Of a stretch of 64,000 nucleotides of DNA, positions 29,788 through 40,412 are shown piece by piece; position 1 is the stretch's first letter, and each line of letters opens with the position of its first letter. The stretch comes from Phanerochaete sordida (taxonomy: Eukaryota; Basidiomycota; Agaricomycetes; Polyporales; Phanerochaetaceae), in the NCBI GenBank assembly GCA_019973155.2, contig BPQB01000044.1, positions 186,001 to 250,000 of the forward strand, given 5' to 3'. Under the pieces are notes generated by a model. That model was not told the origin of the DNA and did no database searches. It saw nothing but the letters and a program-made list of their open reading frames with translations. A program made the translations under genes and the position numbers.

Positions 29788-31056
29788 CTACAAGGGAATC
29801 CATCTGAGCATTGCAAGAACTTTTGGGGATAGTGCAGCCCTAAGATCAGGAAGCGCAGCGTTCAGCTCTTCCAGCTGCGATGTCACCATCGCGCCTTCCC
29901 ACTTGAGCTGAATGCGCTCAAGCCACTGCGACCGTGATGCCACGCCGTCTATATCCGCCCAGTCGACGCTGCGCAGCGCCGCTCTCACATTCTCCACCAG
30001 AAGCATCTGCTGTGAAATCGGCGGGGACACCGTGACCGTCACGACTCGTGGAGAGCAGCGCCCGAGTAGCGTCGCCACGGCACGCCAGCTGGCGGTGTGG
30101 GCCTCGGCAGTGCCCGCCAGCGACACCACGCACGAGAGCGACTCGAGCTGCGGCGCGCGCTCGAGAACGCGCGCGACGCTCTCGGTGCTGGCGCCAGGGG
30201 CGAGCCGGCCGGTCTGGAGGTGCGCCAGCGCGTGCGTGTCGACGACGTCCGCGAGCGCATCCAGGTACTTCGCGACATTTTCTGGGCTGCAAGTCTCGAA
30301 GCGGAGCGTGCTGAGGCGCGTGCGCGGCGTGTCCGGTGCCGCGGCGGGCGCGTCGTCGGGGAGCGGGGCCCCCGCGCGCACGACAACGGCGCAGTCGACG
30401 CGCGCGAAGAAGGCGACGACGCGTGCGAGCGCACGCGCGCCGAGGTGCAGCGCGTCGTGCACCTCAAGCCGCTCGAGTGTGCGCGTGGCGCGTCCGGTGA
30501 GGCGAGCTGGGGAGGGCGCGGGGCCGAGGTGGCTCGTGATGCCCGCGAGCACGACGCTGCGGAGCGCGGGCAGGTGCGCGAGCACGTCGAGCACGGCGTC
30601 GAGGTCCGCCCAGCCCATCGGCGTGCGCGTCGTGCGCACGAGCTTGAAGCGAAAGTGGACGTCACGCAGCGCGGTGCGCACGCGTGCCGAGCCCGCGAGG
30701 AAGTCCGCGAATACAGTCAGCCCGTCGCCACGCCGCACGCAGTCGAGCGCACAGCTGCATTGCACCCTGGTGGCGCGCCTGTCGAACCAGTGGTGTGGGC
30801 ACTTGGGCCAACGCCGGCTGCTGAAGAGGTGTGTGGCCGTGCAGTGCGCCCAGGTGTGACAGACGAGGGAGCATTGGTTGAGGGTCTTCTGGTCATCGGC
30901 GATGAAGGAGAAGATGGCGACGATGACGTCGTGAGATAGGGCCGGGAGGTGCGGCAGATGAGTGTATCGACCCGCTTGTGCGTTTGGTGTGCCAGCATCG
31001 TGACCTGCGGCGGTACTAGAGCGGGATAGCAAAGGTGCGGCGACAGAGGCATCCAT
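29788..31056 (-). CDS. F-box-like protein
   Basis: A single intronless ORF of 422 residues. Residues about 33-75 (LPALSHDVIVAIFSFI, then LNQCSLVCHTWAHCT) match the F-box-like segment common in basidiomycete genomes, which would bind Skp1 in an SCF ubiquitin ligase. The rest is Leu/Ala-rich and has the irregular repeat feel of these families (VLAHLPALRSVVLAG; LERLEVHDALHLGA), ending LRWIPL. Such genes are numerous and fast-evolving in Agaricomycetes; no substrate can be given. Lies tail-to-tail with the sulfur dioxygenase. Strong antisense ORFs exist, but the domain is on this strand. Confidence 0.75.
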   Translation of the reverse strand: MDASVAAPLLSRSSTAAGHDAGTPNAQAGRYTHLPHLPALSHDVIVAIFSFIADDQKTLNQCSLVCHTWAHCTATHLFSSRRWPKCPHHWFDRRATRVQCSCALDCVRRGDGLTVFADFLAGSARVRTALRDVHFRFKLVRTTRTPMGWADLDAVLDVLAHLPALRSVVLAGITSHLGPAPSPARLTGRATRTLERLEVHDALHLGARALARVVAFFARVDCAVVVRAGAPLPDDAPAAAPDTPRTRLSTLRFETCSPENVAKYLDALADVVDTHALAHLQTGRLAPGASTESVARVLERAPQLESLSCVVSLAGTAEAHTASWRAVATLLGRCSPRVVTVTVSPPISQQMLLVENVRAALRSVDWADIDGVASRSQWLERIQLKWEGAMVTSQLEELNAALPDLRAALSPKVLAMLRWIPL

Positions 31057-31790
31057 GCTAAATTGACAGCGGTGTTAGACCGATGTACACAACGCTAAAG
31101 TACATAGGTAAATTAGGCCCACCGACGTACACTAATTAAGCCTTGAAGACCCGCTTTGCTCGGCGCAACGTTCGTGGTGGTGGTGGTTGAACGATAGGTC
31201 TCCGCTCCTGGGAACCCGTCCATGCGAGCGTGAATTAGCGCTATCCCAGTGACGGTCTGAACAGATGGCTGATGCTGAGAACTCGTTGGACAAGAAATGA
31301 TCATTTTCTTTATCACACCAAACATGGTAGGAGAGTCGGCGCTGTGGTCACTGGGGACCGATGGCATTGTGGCGGCGGCCGTTTCCTGATGGCGGGCGAA
31401 AGCCGAGTAGGACAACCGTCCAAACGCCCGGTAATCGTCTTGCCCTGTTCAAATTCTTTACCGGACAAGCCCTTGTGTCAGGACCCGGAAGATATCGAAC
31501 AGGACGGGAGAATTGCCTCCTCTGAAGTCTCGTCATCGTAGAAAATTAGCACGAAAGCATTGGGCAAGGATTGCGCCACGCGACATCTATATTTGACATG
31601 CGAAGGAAATTGGTCTCTATTAATAATATGTACAAATTTGAAAAAGGTACAGTATTGCGGATAGATCGCGACATTAGAGGCAAGTGTTGGTATCTAGGAA
31701 TTGCAGGTGATAGCGACAGAGCAGCGAGTTGAAGGTATCCGGAGACGGAGAAATGAGATAGGAGACTAGGAGGTGGCGTCCTGCGGAAAT
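31057..31790. other. Intergenic region
   Basis: No gene recognised. Between the F-box gene start and the 3' end of the UPF0643-like gene, both on the minus strand. Confidence 0.45.
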
Positions 31791-32716
31791 CTACCAGCCG
31801 ACATCGCCGCCGTCGTACGGAGCGACACGAAGGGTGCGCTCGCCCGGGATTTTGCTGAGCCGGTAGCGACGCAGCTCGTAACGCTCGTACGACGCCGCAG
31901 CGAGGCGCATCGCGGAGATATGGTGTGGCTGCGAGTTCGCCGCGATGGCGTGCTTCCGCGATTGCCAGATGCATGTCGCGAGGTTAAGGCCGGTTTCGGG
32001 ATGGGGGATGCCGTACCAATAGAGGATGAGCTGGAGACACGGTTAGTGACGCACGGCTTGCGTGATCGCGGAACGGACTTACCCCTCCGTTGTGCACTGC
32101 TTCCTCGTGCGCTAGTCTATCCGCCTGGTACAACGCTAAAGGGCACGTGTGAGCCGATAATCCCAACGCGAAGCTGTGCAAACGAGCACTCACGTCCTCC
32201 ATCGCTGCCTTCCTTGCGCTTGCTCCGGAAGACGACTGCGTACCATTCGCGTTCGGCATCTTCTGGAAGCTCGAGCTCGTCCCAGTTGAAAGCCTCCTCG
32301 TACGACGTCTCCGCGTACTCGCCCGTGACGGGCTGGAACTTGTGCAGAGCCTTGTGCAGCTGCAGACTTGCAGGGTCGATGTCTGGCAAGTGTGTGTCGG
32401 TGGACAAGGGCTTGTTTTTGCTCGAGTGGTCCACTTGGTATGAGTAGCCCTCGGGAAGTTTGGACAGCAGTGGGGGAAGGTACAGGATCGGGTGCGACGG
32501 AGCCGTCAGGCTCGTCTTGTCGAAGTCAGGGAGGGCGTGAGGGTCATGTTCGTCATGAGCGTCGTCCTGCGACACCTTCTGATCTGGCCCTGTAGTGGGT
32601 GCTTGTTGTATCTGGGGGAGCCGGGGCCCTGTCTCAAGGCTTGACAAAGCAGCCTCGGCCTCGAGTTTTCCATGTAGATGGTCCCGAGGGACCCACTGTG
32701 ATGCGACCGCGACCAT
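31791..32716 (-). CDS. Conserved fungal protein of unknown function (UPF0643-like)
   Basis: Exons 32716..32194, 32135..32083 and 32030..31791; 271 residues, all junctions in frame. The C-terminal half is the conserved part: AFNWDELELPEDAEREWY, VVFRSKRKEGSDGG, ADRLAHEEAVHNGGLILYWYG, TGLNLATCIWQSRKHA, PHHISAMRLAAASYE, ending GGDVGW. These match from memory the UPF0643 family (S. pombe PB2B2.08 type), whose function is not established. The N-terminal ~100 residues are low-conservation and acidic. The start is set at MVAVASQWV because a TATAAAA box lies about 85 nt upstream. The same frame is open further upstream, but that part lies before the TATA box. Confidence 0.82.
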
Positions 32717-33800
32717 TGCGATAGGAGGCTGAGAGATAGGCGTCTCTGGGTGGCGGGAGCGCGAGCAGTTGAGGAAAAGGCTCAGACGGACCCGCAATTT
32801 TATAGCCCGTCGGAGAGATACCGCTCCGCGGTGAAAACGTAAAAAGCTTTTCGGGGCATAACGAAGGCGACGACTCACGTAAACTGGCCTTTCGGACTCG
32901 CCATCCGCAGGTGGGCGCCGGGTCTCGTCATCTCGGGCCAGGTAGGGCCCATCGCGCAAAATTGCGACAACCAGCACGCGATCGACCCGGGGCAACGGCA
33001 GTGTCGAGTGCGAACAGCTTTCCCGGGAACATGGCGTGGACCCGACGAGATTCTTCGCGTGCCTGCGAAATGTTTCCATCCCGAGCGGAGGCGAGGAGCA
33101 AGCTCGCCTCAGCGATGTGTCCTGCTTTGTCAGTCTGTGCGCTGCAGACTCTGAGCTGGACCAGAATCACATCGCGAGCTTACTCATGGCAGGCAACACT
33201 GCTTCGAGCTGCTCACTCGGACGAGCAACGTATCGGTGAGATTTGTGATGTCCAGCCGTGCATTCGAACGAGGCGACAATGAGGGACATGGTCGCAGAGA
33301 GCAAAAGTTGGAATAGCTCAGGAGGTCGATTGGGTAAGCATTCCCAGTTAGGCGCTTTGGCGTCTTTTCCCCATGGATGGCCGCCGCTGGTTCAATTCGC
33401 AACGGGGAGATGTTCATCGAAAAATTCACACATTGGGTATAAATCGGATAGGGCCTATACACAGCTGAGAGGGCGTAAGATTGTGAAAGGAGTCTCATTT
33501 TAGCAGAAGATCGTATTGCTCTGCCAGGGCAGCGAAGGGACGAGTCCGAGCCTGAGGGCAAATCCGAAGATCTTCCCTCCTTACACTGATAGCAGTGTCG
33601 GAGACCAGATACATAAGGACCAGAGTGAGTGATCAGACCTTCAACCTTCAAGGATGACGTGAATCTATATAGGTATACGACTACACTATGCAGGGGGTCA
33701 GTACGACTTTGAGGTGTCGTCGAAGCCCTATAGCGACACACCTATTGATTTTATGCGAACAGCTTTTGGCACGGCATCCGGAACAGGTGTCATGAGCAAC
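32717..33800. other. Intergenic region with the UPF0643-like promoter
   Basis: TATAAAA at 32804-32798 (minus) serves the UPF0643-like gene. A 186-codon minus ORF at 33741..33184 has no recognisable motif and I do not support it as a gene. Confidence 0.5.
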
Positions 33801-35378
33801 TCATAGGGTCTGTGAGGCCGTTATCGTGCTGACTGTCGTCCCGCTCCACTGCGCTGCGGTATTCCTGCCTGCCACCCCATTACCCGCCTCTGCGTCATCA
33901 GTCAGGTCCCGCTGCGTCTTCCCCGCGCTCGCGCTTGACACTCCTCTCCCCATGTCGATCTCCTCGATGCAAGGCGACTCGAAGATCTGGCCCTTGCGGA
34001 GCATGGACACGGTTTTGAGAAAGACCGCGGCCCAGACGATCAGCGTCAGCAGCGCGTAGATGGCACCCCATACGCGGATGGAGGTAATATCGAGCTCGCG
34101 GGACAGTTGGATGGATAGGTTCGCGTAGACACCCTGCGGAGTACGATAAGCTGCTTTGAAATAGGGACCCGGCTACGAGCACTCACGTTTGGGAAGATGA
34201 GGCCCCAGACGGGGAGCTTGAACGGGAACAGACCCTGGCGCAGCACTTCCTGCACCGCGAGGAACGCATACAGCAGCCACATTGTCGCGAGTGCCCACAG
34301 AACAAACGCGGCCACGACGCAGATGACGTTGATAATGTCGCCGGTGTGGCTGTCGGAGAGGACCTGCGAGCTGTTCGCCAAGGGCAGGACACTGCGGAAA
34401 CCCTGACCTAGCAGCAGGATGCTGTACCCGCCCTGCGCCATAGGGCCGAGCGGGATAAACGTGCTGATGACGCTTGCGCCCTGCGGCACGCCGTAGATGA
34501 TGAGGCGTAGGAAGTACGTCGTCAGGACCATCAGCGCGAGAACGAGGCCGACGGAGACCAGGAAGGCGGAGACCGTGAGCGTGATGAGCGCGTCATAGCG
34601 CGAGAACGGCATGAGCGCGGGGGCGAGGATGCCCCCAGTGGAGGATGCGACGATGACGGTGACAATCGGGAGAAGCCAAATGGCTGTCATGCGGCTGAGC
34701 GCGTGATCTTGGCGCGTCTTCCTGTGTCCAGGGTAAGTCCTGCTCTGGCTGTACATGATGTAAGTCTTACTTACATCACGTGAACGACCGCGAACACGCA
34801 GACGAGCGACAGCACGATGTCTGCCCACCAGAACGCCCAGAGGGCGTACAGGAAGCCTCTGTGGCCAAAGCCATACTGCTGGTAGATCTCCCCAACTCCA
34901 ATATTTATCAGAGTGGTGGCGCCCATGGGGAAGGTTCCTATGTAGAGACTCTGCACAGGGTGGCGTATCATGATACCCCAGATGTCGGGGAACAGCACGT
35001 AGCGCGAGATCGTGAGTCCCGTGAATATCACGAATAGCGTGAGGTTGAGGAAGAAAATTATCAGCGTAATAGTCTTGAAGGTCCTCGTGTCATTGAGATA
35101 CGGGTAGTTGTGCCAGAGAATATCGACGGCTCCGGTGCCTAGTGGGCAGAGTCATAGGTAAACACTCGAAATTGCACTCGGCGCACGTACCCATGATCAC
35201 AGCAAACCATGCCGGAGTAAAATGACTATCAAAGCGATTCAGTAAACCAGAGCGACGCAGAAGTCAGGTCCGTACAAGGTCGGCTGGTGACGTACCGGAC
35301 ACAGTCTTTGAGGGTCTTGGGCGGCGCGAAGTCGCACGGCTTTCCTGTACGGGGGTGATTTTCCCCTGACTTATCCAT
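33801..35378 (-). CDS. SSU1: SSU1-type sulfite efflux transporter (TDT family), copy 2
   Basis: Exons 35378..35296, 35225..35191, 35138..34775, 34721..34187 and 34133..33801; 449 residues. Same fold and landmarks as copy 1: TLKDCVRHFTPAWFAVIMGTG, RHPVQSLYIGTFPMGATTLI, RQDHALSRMTAIWLLPIV, ASSTGGILAPA, and LGPMAQGGYSILLLGQG. The cytosolic tail is long and polar. Intron positions differ in part from copy 1 and protein identity is moderate, so this is an older paralogue rather than a fresh tandem copy. The start MDKSGENHPRTGKP opens the only exon that joins in frame. One ATTCCGAAT word lies 130 nt upstream, the same word that is clustered in the promoter of copy 1. Confidence 0.83.
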
Positions 35379-35731
35379 TGTCCACTAGGCTCCTGAGAAC
35401 CTTCTTTGTTTTGAGTGCTGTAGGCGGCGAATGCGGAGGCTCCGAGGCCAAGGGGGTATACGTCGAGAGCAACCTGCCCCGAGAGGCACGACCACAGCGC
35501 CTGCCTAATTCCGAATATAAAAGAACAGGCGCCCGCGCTCGCGGCATGCTCGTGCCATTCGCTCGCAAACCCACGCAACACCGCTTGGGACACGCGCTCG
35601 CGCCCATGGCTTCTTTCAGAGGATCTGCCGATGCAAACACGCCCCATGACATTCTTTTCTACAGCAGCGACACGCTCAGCTAGGTTCGAAACGACGCGTG
35701 TGCGTGCACCGGGCCCATGGCGGCCTCGCGC
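35379..35731. other. Short intergenic region upstream of SSU1-type gene 2
   Basis: Contains ATTCCGAAT at 35508-35516, overlapping a plus-strand TATAAAA. A 46-codon plus ORF (35546..35683) follows that TATA element, but nothing supports it as a gene. The right end is 3' flank of the disordered protein gene. Confidence 0.5.
35508..35516. promoter_or_regulatory. ATTCCGAAT element upstream of SSU1-type gene 2
   Basis: Same nonamer as in the 27668-28298 cluster, 130 nt from the start codon. A single copy alone would be weak evidence; the shared gene context makes it notable. Confidence 0.45.
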
Positions 35732-38075
35732 TCAGGGCGCGCTCCAGGACTCGATCGTGTCGTTCGACGCCTGGGAGAGCGATGTCTCTGGATCCTGGAT
35801 GCTGTCCCTGCTCGGTGTGCGCGGCAGAACTGCGATTGGCGGGAGGGAATGAGTGCGCTGCCTCCCGCTCCTGCGCGGCGGAGTATGCACGGCGTCGACT
35901 GCCGGCTTCGTCGGGGTCCTTGGTAGCGAGAATTCAAGAATCTGCACAGCGACGTGAGTAGTCTGTTCATTGCATTCACAAGCCTAATCACCTCGTGCTC
36001 TTCGTCTGTAGCCTCTGTGATTTTCGACGATGCTGATTCGTCTACACAACCGTCTGCGCCCGCCTTGTCTGCGCTGCTGCTGCCGCGTAGAGGAGAAATA
36101 TAGATACCCGGAGCCGGTGCAAAAGCCGGACGTTGAGCGGATCGTTCCTGTGGCGTATGTACGTCGAGGACTGCTGGCGCGTCGTCTTGTGGTAGGGGGT
36201 CCTCGTCCGCCGTCTGTGAGTGCCCGTCAAAGCCTGCAGTGGGAGTTCCTGCAAGCGCGAGGTTTTCGGCAACATTTTCGAGCCGCGGATGCTTCTCTGG
36301 TGAGAATTCATCATCTGTGGTCACCACAGAGGGTTCTCTCCTCGCGGGAACCACCGAGCGACTCGGATGCGGCTTGCCAGGTTCTTCTCTGAGATTTCGA
36401 CGTGATTGGTCTTGGCGGCCGACAAGAATGGTCGGTAGCTCGCCGCGCTCGAATTTCTCCCAGCGAAAGTCTAGGTTCGCGTAGTCCAGATCAAGCTCAT
36501 AGTCTTCAGGTCCAAGCGGGTCAGAGCCGACGGGATCCTCAATCGGCGAGTCAAAGTATATGCGAGCAGCAGGTCCGGGAGTAGAGAATACATCCGGAAT
36601 TCTGGCAGTTTCCAAGTGCCCTGGATGACGAGGGTGAAGTATGGGCTGGTGTGGTTGAATCCTGGGCAGCGGAGAAGATAGAGACTCGGGATCGGAGGGA
36701 GGAAGAGGGGAATCTAACAGCATGTCACGTCGCGCCGCTGTATTTGTTGTGAAGAAGGGCTGGTCCAACCGATAGGCGCGAGGGTTTGGATTTAATGACG
36801 ACTGTGCGCGAGAAAAGGCGGGGGTCCCGCCGTTGGCGGCATCAGCGACCCTCTGCGGATTGATGACACCGATGGCGAGCGGACCCGGAGTCGAAAATGG
36901 CAGAGGCATCGGATGGGCCGGGTCCAGCACAGATGGAGACAGCAGCACGGGCGGAGACACAAGCAGACGAGCAGCAGGCACAGGAGATGGAGCAAGAGGC
37001 CCAGGCTTTGAGAAAGGCGGCGAGTGTAGCACGGAGTCGTCGAATTCGAATGCTGTGGGCGAGGGCAGGGCAAAAGATGGCTGGTACCGAGGATGGTGTG
37101 CCCCATTGTCAGCACCTGCGATAGATGCACCCGTAGAGTGGGCAGAACGCGCCGGCGGAGACGGTCTCCGCGCATGGAAGTGCTGAGAATCAGCGAGCGG
37201 ATCAGGTAGGTGGGGAGGCGCTCGAGCAGATGGGTGGGCAGGTAGCGGTGCAGGCGAAGGTATACGTCGGAGAGGTTCTGGACGTATAAGCGTCGGGAAG
37301 TGTGTACCGCGTTCGAAGTCTTCGACCAAATCTGGATCCGCGTACGGGACAGGCTCATCGAAGACGGTCGGCTGAGGAGAGGGCGGCTGGAACGCGAAAA
37401 CTTCTTCTTCCACTGGAGCATGATGCGCGAGGAGTTCTTGCACGAGTGTTGCGTTTCCGCTGGGTATATGCGCGTTATCTGCGGGGATAAGATCGCGAAG
37501 CGGGTGGTTGGACTGCAACGCAGCGACGGTGCTCGACAGCCACGGCGGCATCTCTTCCTCCTCCACCCGGGGCGCACCAAAAAAATGCAGCTCGGGATCA
37601 GGCATACCCTCGTACCTCCTATTGCGCTCGACCCTCCCCCTCGCCTTCCCCGCCGCAGGTTCCTGGAGCTCGGTGTATGCACCCGGAGTCGGCGGCGCGT
37701 CCCAGCCCGCGAGCGACGAGGAGCCGCTCGTCGAGGATGCCCGCCGGCGCCGCTTCGGCTCGCGATCGGCGGGCGTGTGCATCACGTTCACGGTGTGGAT
37801 CATGCGGTCGAAGCGCGAGTTCAGGTTGTCCGCCTGGCGCCGCTTCGGCGCCCTGTCCCGCGCGAAGAGCGCTGCGCACGGCCGTCAGCGCACCACAGCG
37901 TGCAGATTGCGCGGTTCGCGTACTGTGGGAGATGCTGTGCGCGGGGAGGGCGTGCGAGGTGAGCGTGACGCGTCGCCGGGCTCAGGGCTGAGACGAACCG
38001 TCTGTCCCCGAAGCCGTGTACACCAAAGGCCTCAGACACGAGGCCCCGCGTCTCGTCTGTCAGTCTTGAAGGCAT
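35732..38075 (-). CDS. Large disordered basic/proline-rich protein, probably nuclear
   Basis: Main exon 37871..35992 and last exon 35941..35732 are well supported: splicing out 35991..35942 swaps a nonsense-looking tail for one rich in TP/SP motifs (RTPTKPAVDA, HTPPRRSGRQR). The main exon carries NSRFDRMIHTVNVMHTPADREP, a likely nuclear signal (KRRRR), repeated FSTPGP segments and many SP/TP sites, suggesting a phosphoprotein under CDK-type control; that is inference. An upstream exon beginning at 38075 (MPSRLTDETRGLVSEAFGVHGFGDRR) is likely, but its junction to 37871 is unresolved: the simplest in-phase join uses a poor GTCACG donor. If that exon is wrong the start is MIHTVNVMH at 37803. Family not recognised. 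Confidence 0.6.
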
Positions 38076-38407
38076 AGTCGCAGGCAGCAGATGCAAGACA
38101 TGCACGATATGGCGAGGAACGATGAGGAGAGCGACAGGGCTTGGGTGCTGAGATAGCGGCCAGGACCAAAATGAGGTCGGCGCTCCGAGCGCTCTCCGAC
38201 TCCGACCCGGGACCTTCGTGGCGTCGTCGGCCCGCCAGCTCCAAAACCGGCCTCCCCGACGGTGGGAGCGCAAGAAGGTGTCCATACGACTACAACTATA
38301 GGCATATATACTATAAACATCCCAGTTCATGATCTGACATCCCTCCACCACAGCAGGCGCGGGTTTACGGCATCGCGGCTCGTGGCTGTTCGTAACTCTC
38401 ACTGAAA
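38076..38407. other. Intergenic region
   Basis: Promoter side of the disordered protein gene and 3' flank of array-family gene H. Nothing else seen. Confidence 0.45.
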
Positions 38408-39681
38408 CTAATATACCTCCGGGACGCCCATGTACCGTATGCCCGCCGGCTGGTACCCGTTCTGCGCGGAGAAAATTGCAGAGCCGCGCTGGCTCTGGCT
38501 GTATACGCTGTGCCCCGTGTAGCCCTCCGGGAGCGTCGACGTGTCGTCCGCGTTCTGTGTGTGCCCGCGATCAGACGAACAGTGAAATTGGCACAGCAAC
38601 GGACGGCACTCACGTAAAGCCGGCCCAGAGAGCTTACGGAGTACGGTGAGGTCAAGGTGTGAGGAGAGAATTCCTTTTCTACGGGCTCCGGTGTATAGGG
38701 CGATATCGTCAGCGGCTCGGCTTTTTGGAACGCGGCCGATGGCGGGCGCCGCTGCGCTTTGCGGTGGCGCATCCAGAAGAGGAGGGCGAGCACTGCGAGC
38801 ACGAGACCTGCTACTCCGCCGACTACTCCTCCGACGATTGCTCCAACGTCCGTCTTCTGTTTCGCTGGTGAGACATTCGCCGCGGCGCCCGCCGTCGTTA
38901 CTGGCGTCGGAGTTATGACGCTGTTCGGCGACGTCGAGGTGAACGGCGGGATAGAGTCTGAGCTTGCTGAACCCGATGCAGTGATGTCTGTGTTGTTCGG
39001 TGTCTCGAATGCTTCAGCTTTAGTCGCATTCCAGGCGTCCAGTGTGAGAGGCATGTATGCCCAGGCGGGAACGGCGGTGCCCAAGGGAATAGGGTTTGGG
39101 AACCTAAGAGGGGATTGTAGATGGCTCGAAGCCGGTCAATGATGCTACTCACTGTTCAATAGATGTATTCGAGCAGTTCGCGTTCCATGTTGGCCAGCTG
39201 AGGAAGGGGATGAGACAGTAAAAAAGAAAGGAGGGTGTAGGGTACGTACGGAACATACTCCTCTCCCTGGCACAGTGCACAGGCCGATATTACAGAGTAG
39301 AATACAGTGTTGCAGAAGCAGTTATTTGCAGCAGATTTGTCCAAGGTGTAGTGCGAGTCAGGGTTCAGGGGCTCGATGTATGCCTCTGCATCACTTCGAG
39401 ATCAGAGATGAATCCTTCGAGCAGAAGGCCAGGACCCTATTGCCAGGACATACGCGAGGGAACTGCCTGACAGGCGGAGTCGAGATAGGCTGCGACAGTA
39501 CAAGGGCTCTGGCCTCTGGTGTTGAAGGTCTGGAGTGGGCTCAGCACGGAGCACACGAGGCTATCCAAGGATCACCCACCCAATCAAACCCCGAGTTGCA
39601 CTGTGCGCCTGACGTCTGCGCGTGCGCGCCGTGCACGAGAGCGAGGACAAGGACGAGGGCCGCCGCGGAGGATCGCTGCAT
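38408..39681 (-). CDS. Array-family gene H: dispersed paralogue of the 10-23 kb membrane proteins
   Basis: Exons 39681..39580, 39529..39454, 39385..39250, 39197..39153, 39103..38614 and 38554..38408; 331 residues. Exons 1-3 keep family lengths and phases (102, 76 and 136 nt; phases 0, 1, 2). It has one extra intron inside what is exon 4 elsewhere. Segments: AQCNSGFDW, SPCTVAAYLDSAC, CFCNTVFYSVISACALCQGE, WPTWNANC, IPLGTAVPAWAYMPL, a short stalk, TM helix opened by GAIVGGVVGGVAG and closed by WMRHRKAQRR, and a 48-residue tail ending YMGVPEVY. The shorter stalk and Tyr-rich tail set it apart from A-F. It shows that the family also occurs outside the cluster and on the other strand. Confidence 0.85.
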
Positions 39682-40412
39682 CGCGGCGCTGCACGGTGCG
39701 AGGGCAGGTCGTGGGCCCGGGAGGGGGGAGCCTCTGGCCACAGGACGTCTTTAACGGCATCAGCGTCCCCATCAGCTACAGGGTGAGGCTGTGAGATGGG
39801 CAGGAGCAGGGCGCCCGCGATGCAGATTGGCGCAGACTTGGCGGCTTGGTTGAAGCGGGCCCTGCGTCAAGTGGGCGAGGACCATCAGTTGGTGGCGACC
39901 TGTCCGCTTGCGGGCTGCTCACGGTCTGCCAGGCCGTCCCGATGCCATGTACGGCGTGATGTCGGGTGCAGAGGGCCCGTTTCAGACGGCGGCGAGCAGA
40001 TGACGGGCTGTTCGTGTGTGCAGCATCCTGAGAGTCCGCGTACGACTTCGGGCGGTGCGGTGTCGATGTGCAGAGTCAAAGCAACAGCTCGCTCACAGAC
40101 CGAACGCAGGATGACGCGGGCGGGCAGAGATGCCCACGCTCCCCGGATATGGCAGGGCGCATCACCGTCCAAACGCCCATCTCCCCGCGTCCCGCAGGCT
40201 CGCCTGGCTGCCGTCACCAGGTCCGAGCGCGCTGCTCACGCCCATTCGCAACGACACTCCCCGACGCTCCCATCCAACGCAGCGCGCGTCTGATGGCGTC
40301 CCATTTGCCGATCGCGACGGGAGTCGCGTCGCCGAGGCGCCGACGCGTTCCTTAGTCACTCGCGCGGAGCCGCCGCCCCCACAAAACCTCCACGCCCCGC
40401 GCCGCGCCGCGC
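39682..40412. other. Divergent intergenic region between gene H and the DNA glycosylase
   Basis: No gene recognised. Presumably holds both promoters; no clear TATA box. Confidence 0.45.

Noticed and set aside
30097..30939. Plus-strand ORF of 280 codons opposite the F-box-like gene
   Set aside because: Shadow of a GC-rich gene with no motif; also seen in a second plus frame (29912..30859), which shows how uninformative ORF length is here.
32717..33079. Longer N-terminus for the UPF0643-like protein starting at 33079
   Set aside because: The extension crosses the TATAAAA box at 32798-32804 and has no family-like sequence.
33184..33741. Minus-strand 186-codon ORF
   Set aside because: No recognisable domain, crosses typical intergenic composition, no TATA or splice support.
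35546..35683. 46-codon plus-strand ORF after a TATAAAA element
   Set aside because: Too short, no signal peptide or motif; the TATA element overlaps the ATTCCGAAT word and may be coincidental.
36792..37682. Minus-strand ORF of 296 codons inside the disordered protein gene
   Set aside because: Alternative frame of the same exon; lacks the SP/TP and FSTPGP pattern of the chosen frame.
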